A stretch of 64,000 nt of DNA, taken from NCBI RefSeq assembly GCF_008704795.1, contig NZ_CP023690.1, forward strand, positions 1,612,001 to 1,676,000. Reading direction: 5' to 3'. A model generated the notes under the pieces. That model searched no databases and was not told where the DNA came from. It was given only the letters and a program-made list of their open reading frames with translations. This DNA is from Streptomyces spectabilis. GTDB lineage: Bacteria; Actinomycetota; Actinomycetes; Streptomycetales; Streptomycetaceae. The position numbers and the translations under genes are program-made. Below are positions 17,489-26,379 of the stretch, one piece after another (position 1 is the stretch's first letter; each line of letters starts with the position of its first letter).

Positions 17489-18736
17489 ATGGCAGGACAC
17501 CCTGGCAGCTCAGAGTCGCTGTCGGCACGCGCCAAGCTGGCCGTGACGGCGGGCAAGGCGGCCGCGGCGGTGTCGCGCGCGGCGGGCCGCGGCAGCGGTT
17601 CGGTGATCGGCGGCAAGGTCGCGCTCAGACTCGACCCGGAGCTCCTCGGCCGGCTGGCGAACCACCTGGACGTGGTCCTCGTCTCGGCCACGAACGGCAA
17701 GACGACCACCACGCGCCTGATCGCCGAGGCCCTGCGCGCCAGTGGCCCGGTCGTGTCCAACGCCCTCGGCGCGAACATGCCCGCGGGCATCACCTCCGCC
17801 CTCGCGGGCGGCTCGGACGCCAAGTTCGGCGTGATCGAGGTCGACGAGAAGTACCTGGCGGGCGTCGCCCGCGACGTCGACCCCAAGGCGATCGCGCTCC
17901 TGAACCTGTCGCGCGACCAGCTCGACCGCGCCGCCGAGACCCGCATGCTCGCGGAGAAGTGGCGCGAGGGCCTGGCCGGCACCAAGGCCGTCATCATCGC
18001 CAACGCCGACGACCCGCTGGTCGTCTGGGCCGCCTCCTCCTCGCCGAACGTGGTGTGGGTGGCCGCGGGCCAGGCCTGGAAGGACGACGCCTGGTCGTGC
18101 CCGGCCTGCGGCGGCGTCATGCAGCGCCCCGGCGACGACTGGTACTGCGGCGAGTGCGGCTTCCGCCGCCCCACGCCCAGCTGGGCCCTGTCCGGCGACC
18201 ACGTCCTGGACCCGCACGGCTCGGCCTGGCCGATCCACCTCCAGCTCCCCGGCCGGGCCAACAAGGCCAACGCCACCTCGTCCGCCGCCGTCGCCGCCGT
18301 CTTCGGCGTGCCGCCGCAGGTCGCCCTGGAGCGGATGTATCAGGTGCAGGCCGTCGCCGGCCGCTATGACGTGGTCCAGTTCCAGGGCCGCGACCTGCGG
18401 CTCCTGCTCGCGAAGAACCCGGCGGGCTGGCTCGAAACGTTTTCGCTCATCGACGGCCCCCCGGCCCCGGTGATCCTCTCGGTGAACGCGCGCGGCGCCG
18501 ACGGTACCGACACCTCCTGGCTGTGGGACGTCGACTACACCCGCCTCGCCGGTCACCCGATCTTCGTGCTCGGCGACCGCAAGCTGGACCTCGCCGTCCG
18601 CCTGGAGGTCGCGAACCTGGACTTCCGCGTCTGCGAGACCCTCGACGAGGCCGTGCAGCTCGCGCCGCCCGGCCGCATCGAGACCATCGCGAACTACACC
18701 GCCTTCCAGGACCTGCGCCGCCGCGTGGGCAACTGA
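17489..18736 (+). CDS. murT: Lipid II isoglutaminyl synthase, MurT subunit
   Basis: 415 residues from ATG at 17489 with AAGGAGG 11 bp upstream. It is a Mur-ligase-like protein: the P-loop is in SATNGKTTTTRLIAEAL near 65, followed by the central ATPase domain. A Cys4 zinc ribbon (CPACGG near 204 and CGECGF near 221) distinguishes MurT, and a DUF1727 C-terminal domain is present. With GatD it amidates the alpha-carboxyl of D-Glu in lipid II. gatD begins 25 bp downstream, so the two form an operon. Confidence 0.96.
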   Translation: MAGHPGSSESLSARAKLAVTAGKAAAAVSRAAGRGSGSVIGGKVALRLDPELLGRLANHLDVVLVSATNGKTTTTRLIAEALRASGPVVSNALGANMPAGITSALAGGSDAKFGVIEVDEKYLAGVARDVDPKAIALLNLSRDQLDRAAETRMLAEKWREGLAGTKAVIIANADDPLVVWAASSSPNVVWVAAGQAWKDDAWSCPACGGVMQRPGDDWYCGECGFRRPTPSWALSGDHVLDPHGSAWPIHLQLPGRANKANATSSAAVAAVFGVPPQVALERMYQVQAVAGRYDVVQFQGRDLRLLLAKNPAGWLETFSLIDGPPAPVILSVNARGADGTDTSWLWDVDYTRLAGHPIFVLGDRKLDLAVRLEVANLDFRVCETLDEAVQLAPPGRIETIANYTAFQDLRRRVGN

Positions 18737-18761
18737 CCGCGCCGACCGTCACTGAGGACCA

Positions 18762-19496
18762 ATGAGCATGAGCGACAACAGCCTCCGGCTGGTCTGGGTC
18801 TACCCCGACCTGCTGTCCACGTACGGCGACCAGGGCAATGCCCTGGTCGTGGAGCGCCGCGCCCAGCAGCGCGGCCTCCAGGTCGAGCGCTACGACGTAC
18901 GCAGCGACCAGCCGGTGCCCACCTCCGGCGACATCTATCTGATCGGCGGCGGCGAGGACCGGCCGCAGCGGCTCGCGGCCGAGCGCCTGCGCCGCGACGG
19001 CGGCCTCCAGCGGGCCGTGGGCAACGGCGCGATCGTCTTCTCGGTCTGCGCGGGCTACCAGATCCTGGGCAACGAGTTCATCAACGACCTGGGCCAGCGC
19101 GAGCCCGGCCTCGGCCTGCTCGACGTGGTCTCCGTGCGCGGCGAGGGCGAGCGCTGCGTCGGTGACGTCCTCGGCGACATCGACCCGCAGCTCGGCCTGC
19201 CGGAGCTCACCGGCTTCGAGAACCACCAGGGCGTCACGCACGTCGGCCCGAACGCCCGCCCCTTCGCCCGCGTCCGCCTCGGCAAGGGCAACGGCACGGG
19301 CGACGGCACGGAAGGCGCCTACAACGGCACCGTCTTCGGGACGTACATGCACGGGCCCGTCCTGGCCCGCAACCCGCTGATCGCCGACCTGCTCCTGAAG
19401 CTGGCGCTCGATGTGAACGCGCTGCCGCCGACGGACGACCGGTGGTACGAGGCGCTGCGCGCTGAGCGGATCGCGGCGGCTCAGCAGCCGGCCTAG
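18762..19496 (+). CDS. gatD: Lipid II isoglutaminyl synthase, glutaminase subunit GatD
   Basis: 244 residues (MSMSDNSLRLVWVYPDLLST). It is a class I glutaminase with the nucleophile Cys in FSVCAGYQILG near residue 95 and a His in GTYMHGPVL near 195. It supplies ammonia to MurT for amidation of lipid II. The spacing (25 bp after murT) and its orientation make one transcript. Confidence 0.96.
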   Translation: MSMSDNSLRLVWVYPDLLSTYGDQGNALVVERRAQQRGLQVERYDVRSDQPVPTSGDIYLIGGGEDRPQRLAAERLRRDGGLQRAVGNGAIVFSVCAGYQILGNEFINDLGQREPGLGLLDVVSVRGEGERCVGDVLGDIDPQLGLPELTGFENHQGVTHVGPNARPFARVRLGKGNGTGDGTEGAYNGTVFGTYMHGPVLARNPLIADLLLKLALDVNALPPTDDRWYEALRAERIAAAQQPA

Positions 19497-19558
19497 CTGC
19501 CCGGCGTGCGGCTCCTGCCCCAGGGGAAACCGTTCGCCGCGCTGCGCGCTTGTCCTCA

Positions 19559-19597
19559 AACGCCGGACGGGCTGGATTCTTCCGCCCGTCCGGCGTT
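19559..19597 (+). terminator. Strong hairpin after gatD
   Basis: AACGCCGGACGGG (19559-19571) pairs perfectly with CCCGTCCGGCGTT (19585-19597) across a 13-nt loop. This CGCCGGACGGG hairpin is a very common terminator-like element in Streptomyces genomes. Confidence 0.8.
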
Positions 19598-19716
19598 CGT
19601 GTGTCCGATGGGTGGGCGGCGCCTGCGAAGGCGGGCGGTGCGCCGGTAGGGTGGCCGGGATCCTCCAGCCGGACGACGGGGTCCGGTCACCGCCCGATTG
19701 CAAAGGGTTTCGCACC

Positions 19717-20742
19717 ATGCGACTTGGTGTCCTGACCTCCGGCGGCGACTGCCCCGGTCTCAATGCCGTCATCCGCTCCGTCGTGCACCGTGCCGTCGTC
19801 GACCACGGCGACGAGGTCATCGGCTTCCACGACGGCTGGAAGGGCCTCCTCGAATGCGACTACCGCAAGCTCGACCTGGACGCGGTCGGCGGCATCCTGG
19901 CGCGCGGCGGCACCATCCTCGGCTCCTCCCGGGTGCAGCCCGCCCATCTGCGTGACGGCGTCGAGCGCGCCAAGGGGCACGTCGTCGAGCTCGGCCTCGA
20001 CGCGATCATCCCGATCGGCGGCGAGGGCACGCTGAAGGCCGCCCGGCTGCTCTCCGACGCGGGCCTGCCGATCGTCGGCGTACCCAAGACCATCGACAAC
20101 GACATCGCGGTCACCGACGTGACGTTCGGTTTCGACACCGCCGTCGGCGTCGCCACCGAGGCCCTCGACCGCCTCAAGACCACCGCCGAGTCGCACCAGC
20201 GCGTCCTGATCGTCGAGGTCATGGGCCGCCACACCGGCTGGATCGCGCTGCACTCGGGCATGGCGGCGGGCGCGCACGCCGTCGTCGTGCCGGAGCGCCC
20301 CTTCGACATCGAGGAGCTGGCGAAGAAGGTCGGCGAGCGGTTCGAGGCGGGCAAGAAGTTCGCCATCGTCGTGGCCGCCGAGGGCGCCAAGCCGCGCCCC
20401 GGCACGATGGAGTTCGACGAGGGCGGCAAGGACGTCTACGGCCACGAGCGGTTCGCGGGCATCGCCCGGCAGCTCTCCCTCGAACTGGAGCAGCGCCTCG
20501 GCAAGGAGGCACGCCCGGTGATCCTCGGCCACGTACAGCGCGGCGGCACGCCCACGGCGTACGACCGCGTGCTCGCCACCCGCTTCGGCTGGCACGCGGT
20601 GGAGGCAGTGCACCGCGGCGAGTTCGGGCGGATGACCGCGCTGCGCGGCACCGACATCGTGATGGTCTCCCTCGCCGAGGCCGTGGAGACGCTCAAGACC
20701 GTGCCCGAGCAGCGGTACGAGGAAGCGGAGTGCGTGCTCTAG
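19717..20742 (+). CDS. pfkA: 6-phosphofructokinase
   Basis: 341 residues from ATG at 19717 (MRLGVLTSGGDCPGLNAVIR). It carries the family motifs GGDCPGLNA, GGEGTLKAA near 104 and PKTIDNDIAVTD near 124, plus the MGRHTGWIAL substrate loop. The GEGT/PKTIDND combination is that of actinobacterial ATP-type enzymes; pyrophosphate-dependent enzymes have GGDD at the first position. It phosphorylates fructose 6-phosphate in glycolysis. Streptomyces carry several pfkA copies, so which this is remains open. Strong hairpins flank it on both sides. Confidence 0.95.
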   Translation: MRLGVLTSGGDCPGLNAVIRSVVHRAVVDHGDEVIGFHDGWKGLLECDYRKLDLDAVGGILARGGTILGSSRVQPAHLRDGVERAKGHVVELGLDAIIPIGGEGTLKAARLLSDAGLPIVGVPKTIDNDIAVTDVTFGFDTAVGVATEALDRLKTTAESHQRVLIVEVMGRHTGWIALHSGMAAGAHAVVVPERPFDIEELAKKVGERFEAGKKFAIVVAAEGAKPRPGTMEFDEGGKDVYGHERFAGIARQLSLELEQRLGKEARPVILGHVQRGGTPTAYDRVLATRFGWHAVEAVHRGEFGRMTALRGTDIVMVSLAEAVETLKTVPEQRYEEAECVL

Positions 20743-20782
20743 GCCGCCGCCCGGCCCCGCTGGGGTCACCCGGGTCCTGAAT

Positions 20783-20814
20783 CCGCCCCCGGTCGCGAGC
20801 GCGACCGGGGGCGG
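20783..20814 (+). terminator. Strong hairpin after pfkA
   Basis: CCGCCCCCGGTCGC (20783-20796) and GCGACCGGGGGCGG (20801-20814) form a perfect 14-bp stem with a GAGC loop, followed by TTCTAC. It separates pfkA from ctaG. Confidence 0.88.
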
Positions 20815-20869
20815 TTCTACTCTGGTGCGGACACACAGGACACAATCTGCACGAAACAGGAGCCAGCGG

Positions 20870-21841
20870 ATGGATCACGGCGGGCACGGCATGCATGGCA
20901 TGGACCATGGGATGAACATGGATCTGCCGCCGTTCACGCTGGCACGCGGTCTTGAGATCTCGGTCGAGCCCTTCTTCCTCATCAGCTGCCTGGTGGCGCT
21001 CGGCCTGTACGCCTGGGGCGTCACCCGCCTGGTGCGGCGCGGCGACAAGTGGCCCGTCGGGCGCACGGTGTCGTTCGTCGTGGGCGTGCTCACGATCCTG
21101 CTCGTGATGTGCACCAAGCTGAACGACTACGGCATGGTCCTGTTCAGCGTGCACATGGTGCAGCACATGATCATCAGCATGCTGTCCCCGATCCTGCTGC
21201 TGCTCGGCGCGCCGATCACGCTCGCGCTGCGGGCGCTGCCGGTCGCGGGCCGGGGCCGCAAGGGGCCGCGCGAGCTGCTGCTCGCCCTGCTGCACAGCCG
21301 GTACGTACGGATCATCACGCACCCCGCGTTCACCATCCCGATGTTCATCGCGAGCCTGTACGCGCTGTACTTCACGCCGCTGTTCGACACCCTCATGGGC
21401 TCCAAGGCCGGGCACATCGGGATGATGCTGCACTTCCTCGCCGTGGGCCTGGTCTTCTTCTGGCCGATCATGGGCATCGACCCGGGCCCGCACCGGCCCG
21501 GCCATCTGATGCGGATGCTGGAGCTCTTCGCGGGCATGCCGTTCCACGCGTTCTTCGGCATCGCCTTGATGATGGCGTCCGAGCCCATGATCGAGACGTA
21601 CAAGAACCCCCCGGCCTCGCTCGGCGTCGAAGCGCTCGCCGATCAGAACGCGGCGGGCGGCATCGCCTGGGCGTTCAGCGAGATCCCGTCGGTGCTCGTC
21701 CTGATCGCCCTGCTCTTCCAGTGGTACCGCTCGGACCAGCGCGAGGGCCGGCGCAAGGACCGCGCCGCCGACCGCGACGGAGACAAGGAGCTGGAGGCGT
21801 ACAACGCCTATCTGGCGTCACTGGCGTCGCGCGGGCGCTAG
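20870..21841 (+). CDS. ctaG: CtaG-type cytochrome c oxidase assembly protein with His/Met-rich N-terminus
   Basis: 323 residues from ATG at 20870 with CAGGAG upstream. About seven membrane helices carry the Caa3_CtaG family pattern, including SVHMVQHMIISMLSP near 103, and HIGMMLHFLAVGLVFFWPI near 181. The first 22 residues (MDHGGHGMHGMDHGMNM) are packed with His and Met, a likely periplasmic copper-binding tail. The family helps load copper into cytochrome c oxidase. A 52-residue membrane protein follows in the same direction. Confidence 0.92.
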   Translation: MDHGGHGMHGMDHGMNMDLPPFTLARGLEISVEPFFLISCLVALGLYAWGVTRLVRRGDKWPVGRTVSFVVGVLTILLVMCTKLNDYGMVLFSVHMVQHMIISMLSPILLLLGAPITLALRALPVAGRGRKGPRELLLALLHSRYVRIITHPAFTIPMFIASLYALYFTPLFDTLMGSKAGHIGMMLHFLAVGLVFFWPIMGIDPGPHRPGHLMRMLELFAGMPFHAFFGIALMMASEPMIETYKNPPASLGVEALADQNAAGGIAWAFSEIPSVLVLIALLFQWYRSDQREGRRKDRAADRDGDKELEAYNAYLASLASRGR

Positions 21842-21939
21842 CGCCTGGACCTCCTCACGGGTGAGGATGGCATCGAGGCCACGGTCTCGGTGCCCCGGAT
21901 ACCGGACGCCCGAGCCGTCTGTCGTGAGGAGGCAGGGCG

Positions 21940-22098
21940 ATGCCCGGTTCTACGAAGACGATGGGCGCGTTCACCATCGGCGGTCTGGTGATGGTGACCG
22001 CCTACACGGTGGCGCTCGGCAGCAACGGCTGGCTGTGGTTCGGCTGGGTGGTGCTCGGCCTGATCACGGTGGCGATGGTCTTCTCCCGGCCCACGTGA
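21940..22098 (+). CDS. Small conserved-looking membrane protein (52 residues) downstream of ctaG
   Basis: ATG at 21940 is preceded by GAGGAGG 9 bp upstream and the frame runs to TGA at 22096-22098. The peptide starts MPGSTKTMGAFTIGGLVMV and has two hydrophobic stretches (about 9-26 and 29-48) joined by SNGW, ending FSRPT. The good ribosome-binding site and high GC3 support a real gene. It lies 98 bp past ctaG and may be co-transcribed. Function is unknown; small membrane subunits of this kind can accompany respiratory assembly factors, but that is inference. Confidence 0.7.
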   Translation: MPGSTKTMGAFTIGGLVMVTAYTVALGSNGWLWFGWVVLGLITVAMVFSRPT

Positions 22099-22144
22099 CG
22101 TGGGGCCCGGGACGGGGCGGACCGTGCGGCCGGAAGCGCCCGGC

Positions 22145-22543
22145 TCAGAAGCGGAACACGTGCCCCGTCGACGCCTGCATCTCGCACGCGTTGCCGTACG
22201 TCTTGTGCCAGGCGACCGGCCGCCCCTGGAACGTGCCGGTCGCGCCGACGGTCACCGGGGCGTACTCCTTGGTGCAGATCCGCTCCTCCCGCGGCAGCCC
22301 GCCGAAGTCCCCGCCCGCGCGGTCCAGCTCCGCGCAGGCCTCCCGGGCGAACGGGTGGTGCCCGGACGGCTCGGGGGCACAGCGCAGCAGCACCCCGCGC
22401 ATCCAGGTGTTCTGATCGCCCGACAGCGTCAGGAAGAGACCGCGCTCACCGGGCGCCCTGCGGTCGGCGGACACGGCCGCCGTCGGCGCGGCGGACCCGG
22501 CGAGCGCGAGCAGCGCGGCCGAGGTGACGAGGAGCGGGCGCAT
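22145..22543 (-). CDS. ssi: Subtilisin-inhibitor-like (SSI family) secreted protease inhibitor, predicted P1 Lys
   Basis: 132 residues with GGAGG upstream and a signal peptide at about 1-25. The mature domain has the four SSI cysteines (LRCAPEPSG, EACAELD, RICTKEYAPV, NACEMQAS) and the closing VFRF. In SSI the reactive bond follows Met in CPMVYDPV. The aligned residues here are CTKEYAPV, giving P1 Lys and predicting inhibition of trypsin-like more than subtilisin-like proteases. SSI-type inhibitors are abundant extracellular proteins that control Streptomyces proteases. Confidence 0.93.
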   Translation of the reverse strand: MRPLLVTSAALLALAGSAAPTAAVSADRRAPGERGLFLTLSGDQNTWMRGVLLRCAPEPSGHHPFAREACAELDRAGGDFGGLPREERICTKEYAPVTVGATGTFQGRPVAWHKTYGNACEMQASTGHVFRF

Positions 22544-22874
22544 GGGACCTCCGGGGGGGCGAGGGCGGACGCCGTGTCACGGCCGAGGACATCCGGCGTC
22601 ACGGACGGTGGCGTCAGGGGCGTCCGGGCACCGGCCCAGCACGCCGTACCACGACGGGCCGGACCCGCCGGGCGACGGTGACCCTGCCGCAGAGCACCCC
22701 CGCGGGGCGGTGTCCGGCCAGGGGCCGCGCCGCGCACTCCCCCGCACGGCCCACGGCAGGACCCGAACGGGCCAGTGCGCCGCGCGATCGAATCGACCCG
22801 AACGGGCTCTCGCCTAGGCGCCGCCGATTGACTACTGTGCGTCGGCAGCACCCCCGGGGGAAGGCGGCGCCCGC
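22544..22874. other. Intergenic region between SSI-like gene and plsC
   Basis: 331 bp divergent region. Two copies of GACCCGAACGGGC lie about 40 bp apart near 22753 and 22795. TTGACT near 22827 could be a -35 element for plsC. No credible ORF is present. Confidence 0.45.
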
Positions 22875-23618
22875 ATGTTCTACCTGGTCCTCAAGTACGT
22901 GTTGATCGGGCCTCTGCTCCGGCTGATGTTCCGGCCCCGGATCGAGGGGCTCGAGCACATCCCGGAGTCCGGCGCGGCGATCGTCGCCGGGAACCACCTG
23001 TCGTTCTCCGACCACTTCCTGATGCCCGCGATCCTCAAGCGGCGCATCACGTTCCTGGCCAAGGCCGAGTACTTCACGGGTCCTGGCGTCAAGGGCCGCC
23101 TCACCGCCGCGTTCTTCCGCAGCGCAGGACAGATCCCGGTGGACCGCTCGGGCAAGGAGGCCGGGCAGGCGGCCATCCGTGAGGGGCTCGGCGTGCTGCG
23201 CAAGGGCGAGCTGCTCGGCATCTACCCCGAGGGCACCCGCTCGCACGACGGACGTCTGTACAAGGGCAAGGTCGGCGTGGCCGCGATGGCGCTCAAGGCG
23301 CAGGTGCCGGTGATCCCGTGCGCGATGATCGGCACGTTCGAGGCACAGCCGCCCGGTCAGGTGGTGCCGCGCTTCAAGCGCGTGACGATCCGCTTCGGCG
23401 CGCCCCTGGAGTTCTCGCGGTACGCGGGCATGGACGGCGAGAAGGCGGTCCTGCGCGCGGTCACCGACGAGATCATGTACGAGATCCTCGGCCTGTCGGG
23501 GCAGGAGTACGTCGACAAGTACGCGGCCGTGGTGAAGGCGGAGGAGGCCGCGGGGGAGACTGCGGAGGGCGGGCGCTCCGCGGCGGAGCGCCGGTTCCCG
23601 AGGATGCCGCTGAGCTGA
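22875..23618 (+). CDS. plsC: 1-acyl-sn-glycerol-3-phosphate acyltransferase
   Basis: 247 residues starting MFYLVLKYVLIGPLLRL, an N-terminal membrane-associated helix. The four PlsC motifs are visible: NHLSFSD (HX4D) near 41, the RSAGQIPVDR block near 82, YPEGTRS near 119, and VPVIPCAM near 145. It acylates lysophosphatidic acid to phosphatidic acid in membrane-lipid synthesis. The C-terminal 40 residues are Glu/Ala-rich and not conserved. Confidence 0.94.
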   Translation: MFYLVLKYVLIGPLLRLMFRPRIEGLEHIPESGAAIVAGNHLSFSDHFLMPAILKRRITFLAKAEYFTGPGVKGRLTAAFFRSAGQIPVDRSGKEAGQAAIREGLGVLRKGELLGIYPEGTRSHDGRLYKGKVGVAAMALKAQVPVIPCAMIGTFEAQPPGQVVPRFKRVTIRFGAPLEFSRYAGMDGEKAVLRAVTDEIMYEILGLSGQEYVDKYAAVVKAEEAAGETAEGGRSAAERRFPRMPLS

Positions 23619-23690
23619 GCCGCTCGGCGGCGTGGCGGCGGTGCGGCGGCACCAGCGTGCGGAACGCGGGACACGGGACACGGAACGCCA

Positions 23691-23730
23691 TCGGGAGACC
23701 GCCCGGCCGAGGCCGCGGGCGATCTCCCGA
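23691..23730. terminator. Bidirectional hairpin between plsC and tap
   Basis: The arms 23691-23705 (TCGGGAGACCGCCCG) and 23716-23730 (CGGGCGATCTCCCGA) pair over 15 bp with one mismatch. They sit between two convergent genes. Confidence 0.75.
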
Positions 23731-23752
23731 CAGTGGTCGTCGCGCAGGGGTG

Positions 23753-25372
23753 TTACGGCTTGGGCGTGGCGTGCGGGGCGCAGGTCACGTCACGGCTGTC
23801 CACCTTGCCGGTGAGCAGGTAGGCGTCGACCCGCTCGTTCAGGCACGGGTTCTCCAGGTTGGTGATGCCGTGCGAACCGGCGTCCTTCTCGGTGATCAGA
23901 CGCGAGCCCTTGAGGCGCTTGTGCAGCTCCACGCCGCCCTCGTAGGGGGTGGCGGCGTCACGCGTGGCCTGGGCGATCAGCGTGGCGGGCAGACCCTTGC
24001 CGGTCTTGACCTCGACGGGCTGGTGCTGCTTGCTGGACCAGGTGGCACACGGCAGGTTCATCCAGGCGTTCGCCCAGGTCATGAACGGGTGGTCCTTGTG
24101 CAGACGGGTGTTGTCCCGGTCCCACTTCTTCCAGCTGGTGGGCCACTTGGCGTCGGCGCACTCGACGGCGGTGTAGACCGCGTTGCTGTTCTCCGAGGCC
24201 TTGTTGCCCGCGATGTCGGACATGTCCGGGCTGGCGGCCTTGATCAGCGGCTGCCGGTCACCGGCGACGAACTTGCTCCAGTTGGTGGCGATCGAGACCC
24301 AGGTGGAGTCGTAGTACGGGGCGCTCTGGAAGTACGACGTCAGCTCGGCCGGGCCGACGACCCCGTCGAACGGCGCCTTCTTCGCGGCGGCACGCAGCTT
24401 CGTCCACTGCGCGGCGACCTTCTTCTGCGTGTCACCGAGGTGGAAGACGGAGTCGTACTTGGCGACCCACGTCATCCAGTCCTTCAGGCGCGTCTCGAAG
24501 GCGACATCCTGGTCGAGGTTGGCCTCGTACCAGATCTTCTCCCGCGAGGGGTTCACGACGGAGTCGAAGACCATGCGGCGCACGTGCGAGGGGAAGAGCG
24601 TCGCGTACACGGCCCCCAGGTACGTCCCGTAGGACACACCGAGGAAGTTCAGCTTCTTCTCACCGAGCGCGGCGCGGATGACGTCGAGGTCGCGCGCGGT
24701 GTTCGGGGTGGTCATGTGGGGCAGCATCCAGCCGCTGCGCTCCTGGCAGCCGTCCGCGTACTCGGCGGCGAGCTTGCGCTGGGCGCGCTTGTCGGCCGCG
24801 GAGTCGGGCACCGGGTCGAGCTTGGGCGCCTTCACGAACTCCTGCGGGTCGACGCACGAGATCGGCGTCGAGTGGCCGACGCCGCGCGGGTCGAACCCGA
24901 CGAAGTCGTAGGCCTTCGCGGTCTTCTCCCACAGCTTGCTCTTGTTCACGACACGCAGCGGGAAGCGCATGCCGGAGCCACCGGGGCCACCGGGGTTGTA
25001 GACGAGCGCGCCCTGGCGCTCCTCCTTGGTCCCGGTGTTGCCTATGCGGTCCACGGCCAGCTTGATCTGCTTGCCGTAGGGCTTGGCGTAGTCCAGCGGA
25101 ACGGTGACCCACCCGCACTGCACGGGCTTCGCGAATCCCCAGTCCTCCGGACAGTCCTTCCAGGCGACGCCCTTCTTCGCGGCCCGCGCCGCGGCGATGG
25201 CGGCCCCCCGGGCCTCACGGTCCTTCGCGTACGCGGCCTTGCCGCCGGCGGCGTCAGCACTGGCGGCGGGCGCACCGAGCGCCCCCGCGATCAGCGTCGC
25301 CGCAACAAGAGCACCCGCGGACCCGAGCGTCATCGCTCGTCTGCTCCGCGCGGTCATCTGGGTACGTGTCAA
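23753..25372 (-). CDS. tap: Secreted tripeptidyl aminopeptidase (alpha/beta hydrolase, S33)
   Basis: 539 residues. The chosen TTG start at 25372 (M)TRTQMTARSRRAM has GGGAGG six bases upstream; the ATG at 25357 would be too far from it. A signal peptide ends near APAASA. The catalytic core has the oxyanion NPGGPGGSG, the nucleophile Ser in GVSYGTYLG near 226 and a His in DAGSHGI near 508. A C-terminal TAP-like domain is present (PCLNERVDAYLLTGKV). Length and motifs match Streptomyces Tap/Slp proteases, which trim tripeptides from secreted-protein N-termini. It sits next to the urease operon with about 220 bp of leader. Confidence 0.95.
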   Translation of the reverse strand: MTRTQMTARSRRAMTLGSAGALVAATLIAGALGAPAASADAAGGKAAYAKDREARGAAIAAARAAKKGVAWKDCPEDWGFAKPVQCGWVTVPLDYAKPYGKQIKLAVDRIGNTGTKEERQGALVYNPGGPGGSGMRFPLRVVNKSKLWEKTAKAYDFVGFDPRGVGHSTPISCVDPQEFVKAPKLDPVPDSAADKRAQRKLAAEYADGCQERSGWMLPHMTTPNTARDLDVIRAALGEKKLNFLGVSYGTYLGAVYATLFPSHVRRMVFDSVVNPSREKIWYEANLDQDVAFETRLKDWMTWVAKYDSVFHLGDTQKKVAAQWTKLRAAAKKAPFDGVVGPAELTSYFQSAPYYDSTWVSIATNWSKFVAGDRQPLIKAASPDMSDIAGNKASENSNAVYTAVECADAKWPTSWKKWDRDNTRLHKDHPFMTWANAWMNLPCATWSSKQHQPVEVKTGKGLPATLIAQATRDAATPYEGGVELHKRLKGSRLITEKDAGSHGITNLENPCLNERVDAYLLTGKVDSRDVTCAPHATPKP

Positions 25373-25593
25373 GTGAGGCCTCCCGCACATCGTTTCGGTC
25401 ATTCCCTCGGTACGGGGATACTTCCGTCTGCGGGGGTGGTCAGGACAGGTGTGGTTGTTGTTCTTTACCAATCCGATAAACGGACCGGCCAGTACGGTGA
25501 ACGGTTCATGCACTTCAGTGGGCGGATGACGGGGCTCCGCTTGGGGCGGGGAGTCAAACATCGAGACGAAGGGCCTCGCCCCCGCTCAGCGGC

Positions 25594-26379
25594 CTAGCCC
25601 CACCGTTCCAAGGCCTCGTCGAGGACCCGGCGCAGGTGTAGGGCGTCCGGGGCGACGGCGGTCACGAGGGCGCCGGGGCCGGCGAGGGGGGTGAGTGCGG
25701 CGTGTTCCCCCAGGGCGGTGGCGGGCGGCATGGCTGAGTGGAAATCGGGGCGTACGAGGAGGAGTTGCCCCACTGCCCGGTGGCGGCCAAGGACCGCCGG
25801 GCCGTCCCAGCCGGGTGGGGCGCCGGGACCGCAGGTCAGTTGCTGGTCGAGGAGGGGGCGGCCGGCGTGGTGGACGGTGAGGCGGGTGTGGAGGAGGCCG
25901 GAGGGTTCGGCGGTGCGGCCGAGGGCCTGTTCCTCGCGGAGGACCAGGCGGCCGCCCTCGGCGACGTCCACCCGGGTGGTGACGCGCAGGTCGCTGCCCT
26001 GTACGGAGATCAACTGCTCCGGGAGCCAGCGCAGTTCCGCGTCCTCGGCGACCGTGAGACGCACGTCGTAGTGCGCCTCACGGTCGTCCTGGCCCGGCAG
26101 GGCCATCGTGGCCGCCGCCGAGCCGATGTGGAGCCGCGCCCCGGGCGCCGCCGTCGCCTCGACGGTGAGGTGGTCGCCGCCCAGCGGGCCGCTCATCGCG
26201 CCGACCAGCAGGACGTGGGCCGCCGGGCCCGGGGCGCGGACGCGGCGCAGGGCCAGCGGCCCCTCGCCCTCCAGGACGGGCAGGGCGGTGCCGCCGCGGC
26301 CGTCGGGCCGGGCGGTGACGCGGGCGACGGCTCTGACGCCCGCGGAACCCAGGTCCCGCACCACCGTGGGGCTCGTCAT
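25594..26379 (-). CDS. ureD: Urease accessory protein UreD
   Basis: 261 residues from ATG at 26379; the start overlaps the ureG stop (ATGA), showing translational coupling. It has the UreD/UreH beta-rich fold features: [20 protein letters not shown] and [18 protein letters not shown]. UreD is the scaffold that holds UreF and UreG on the apo-urease during nickel insertion. It is the last gene of the operon. Confidence 0.94.
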   Translation of the reverse strand: MTSPTVVRDLGSAGVRAVARVTARPDGRGGTALPVLEGEGPLALRRVRAPGPAAHVLLVGAMSGPLGGDHLTVEATAAPGARLHIGSAAATMALPGQDDREAHYDVRLTVAEDAELRWLPEQLISVQGSDLRVTTRVDVAEGGRLVLREEQALGRTAEPSGLLHTRLTVHHAGRPLLDQQLTCGPGAPPGWDGPAVLGRHRAVGQLLLVRPDFHSAMPPATALGEHAALTPLAGPGALVTAVAPDALHLRRVLDEALERWG

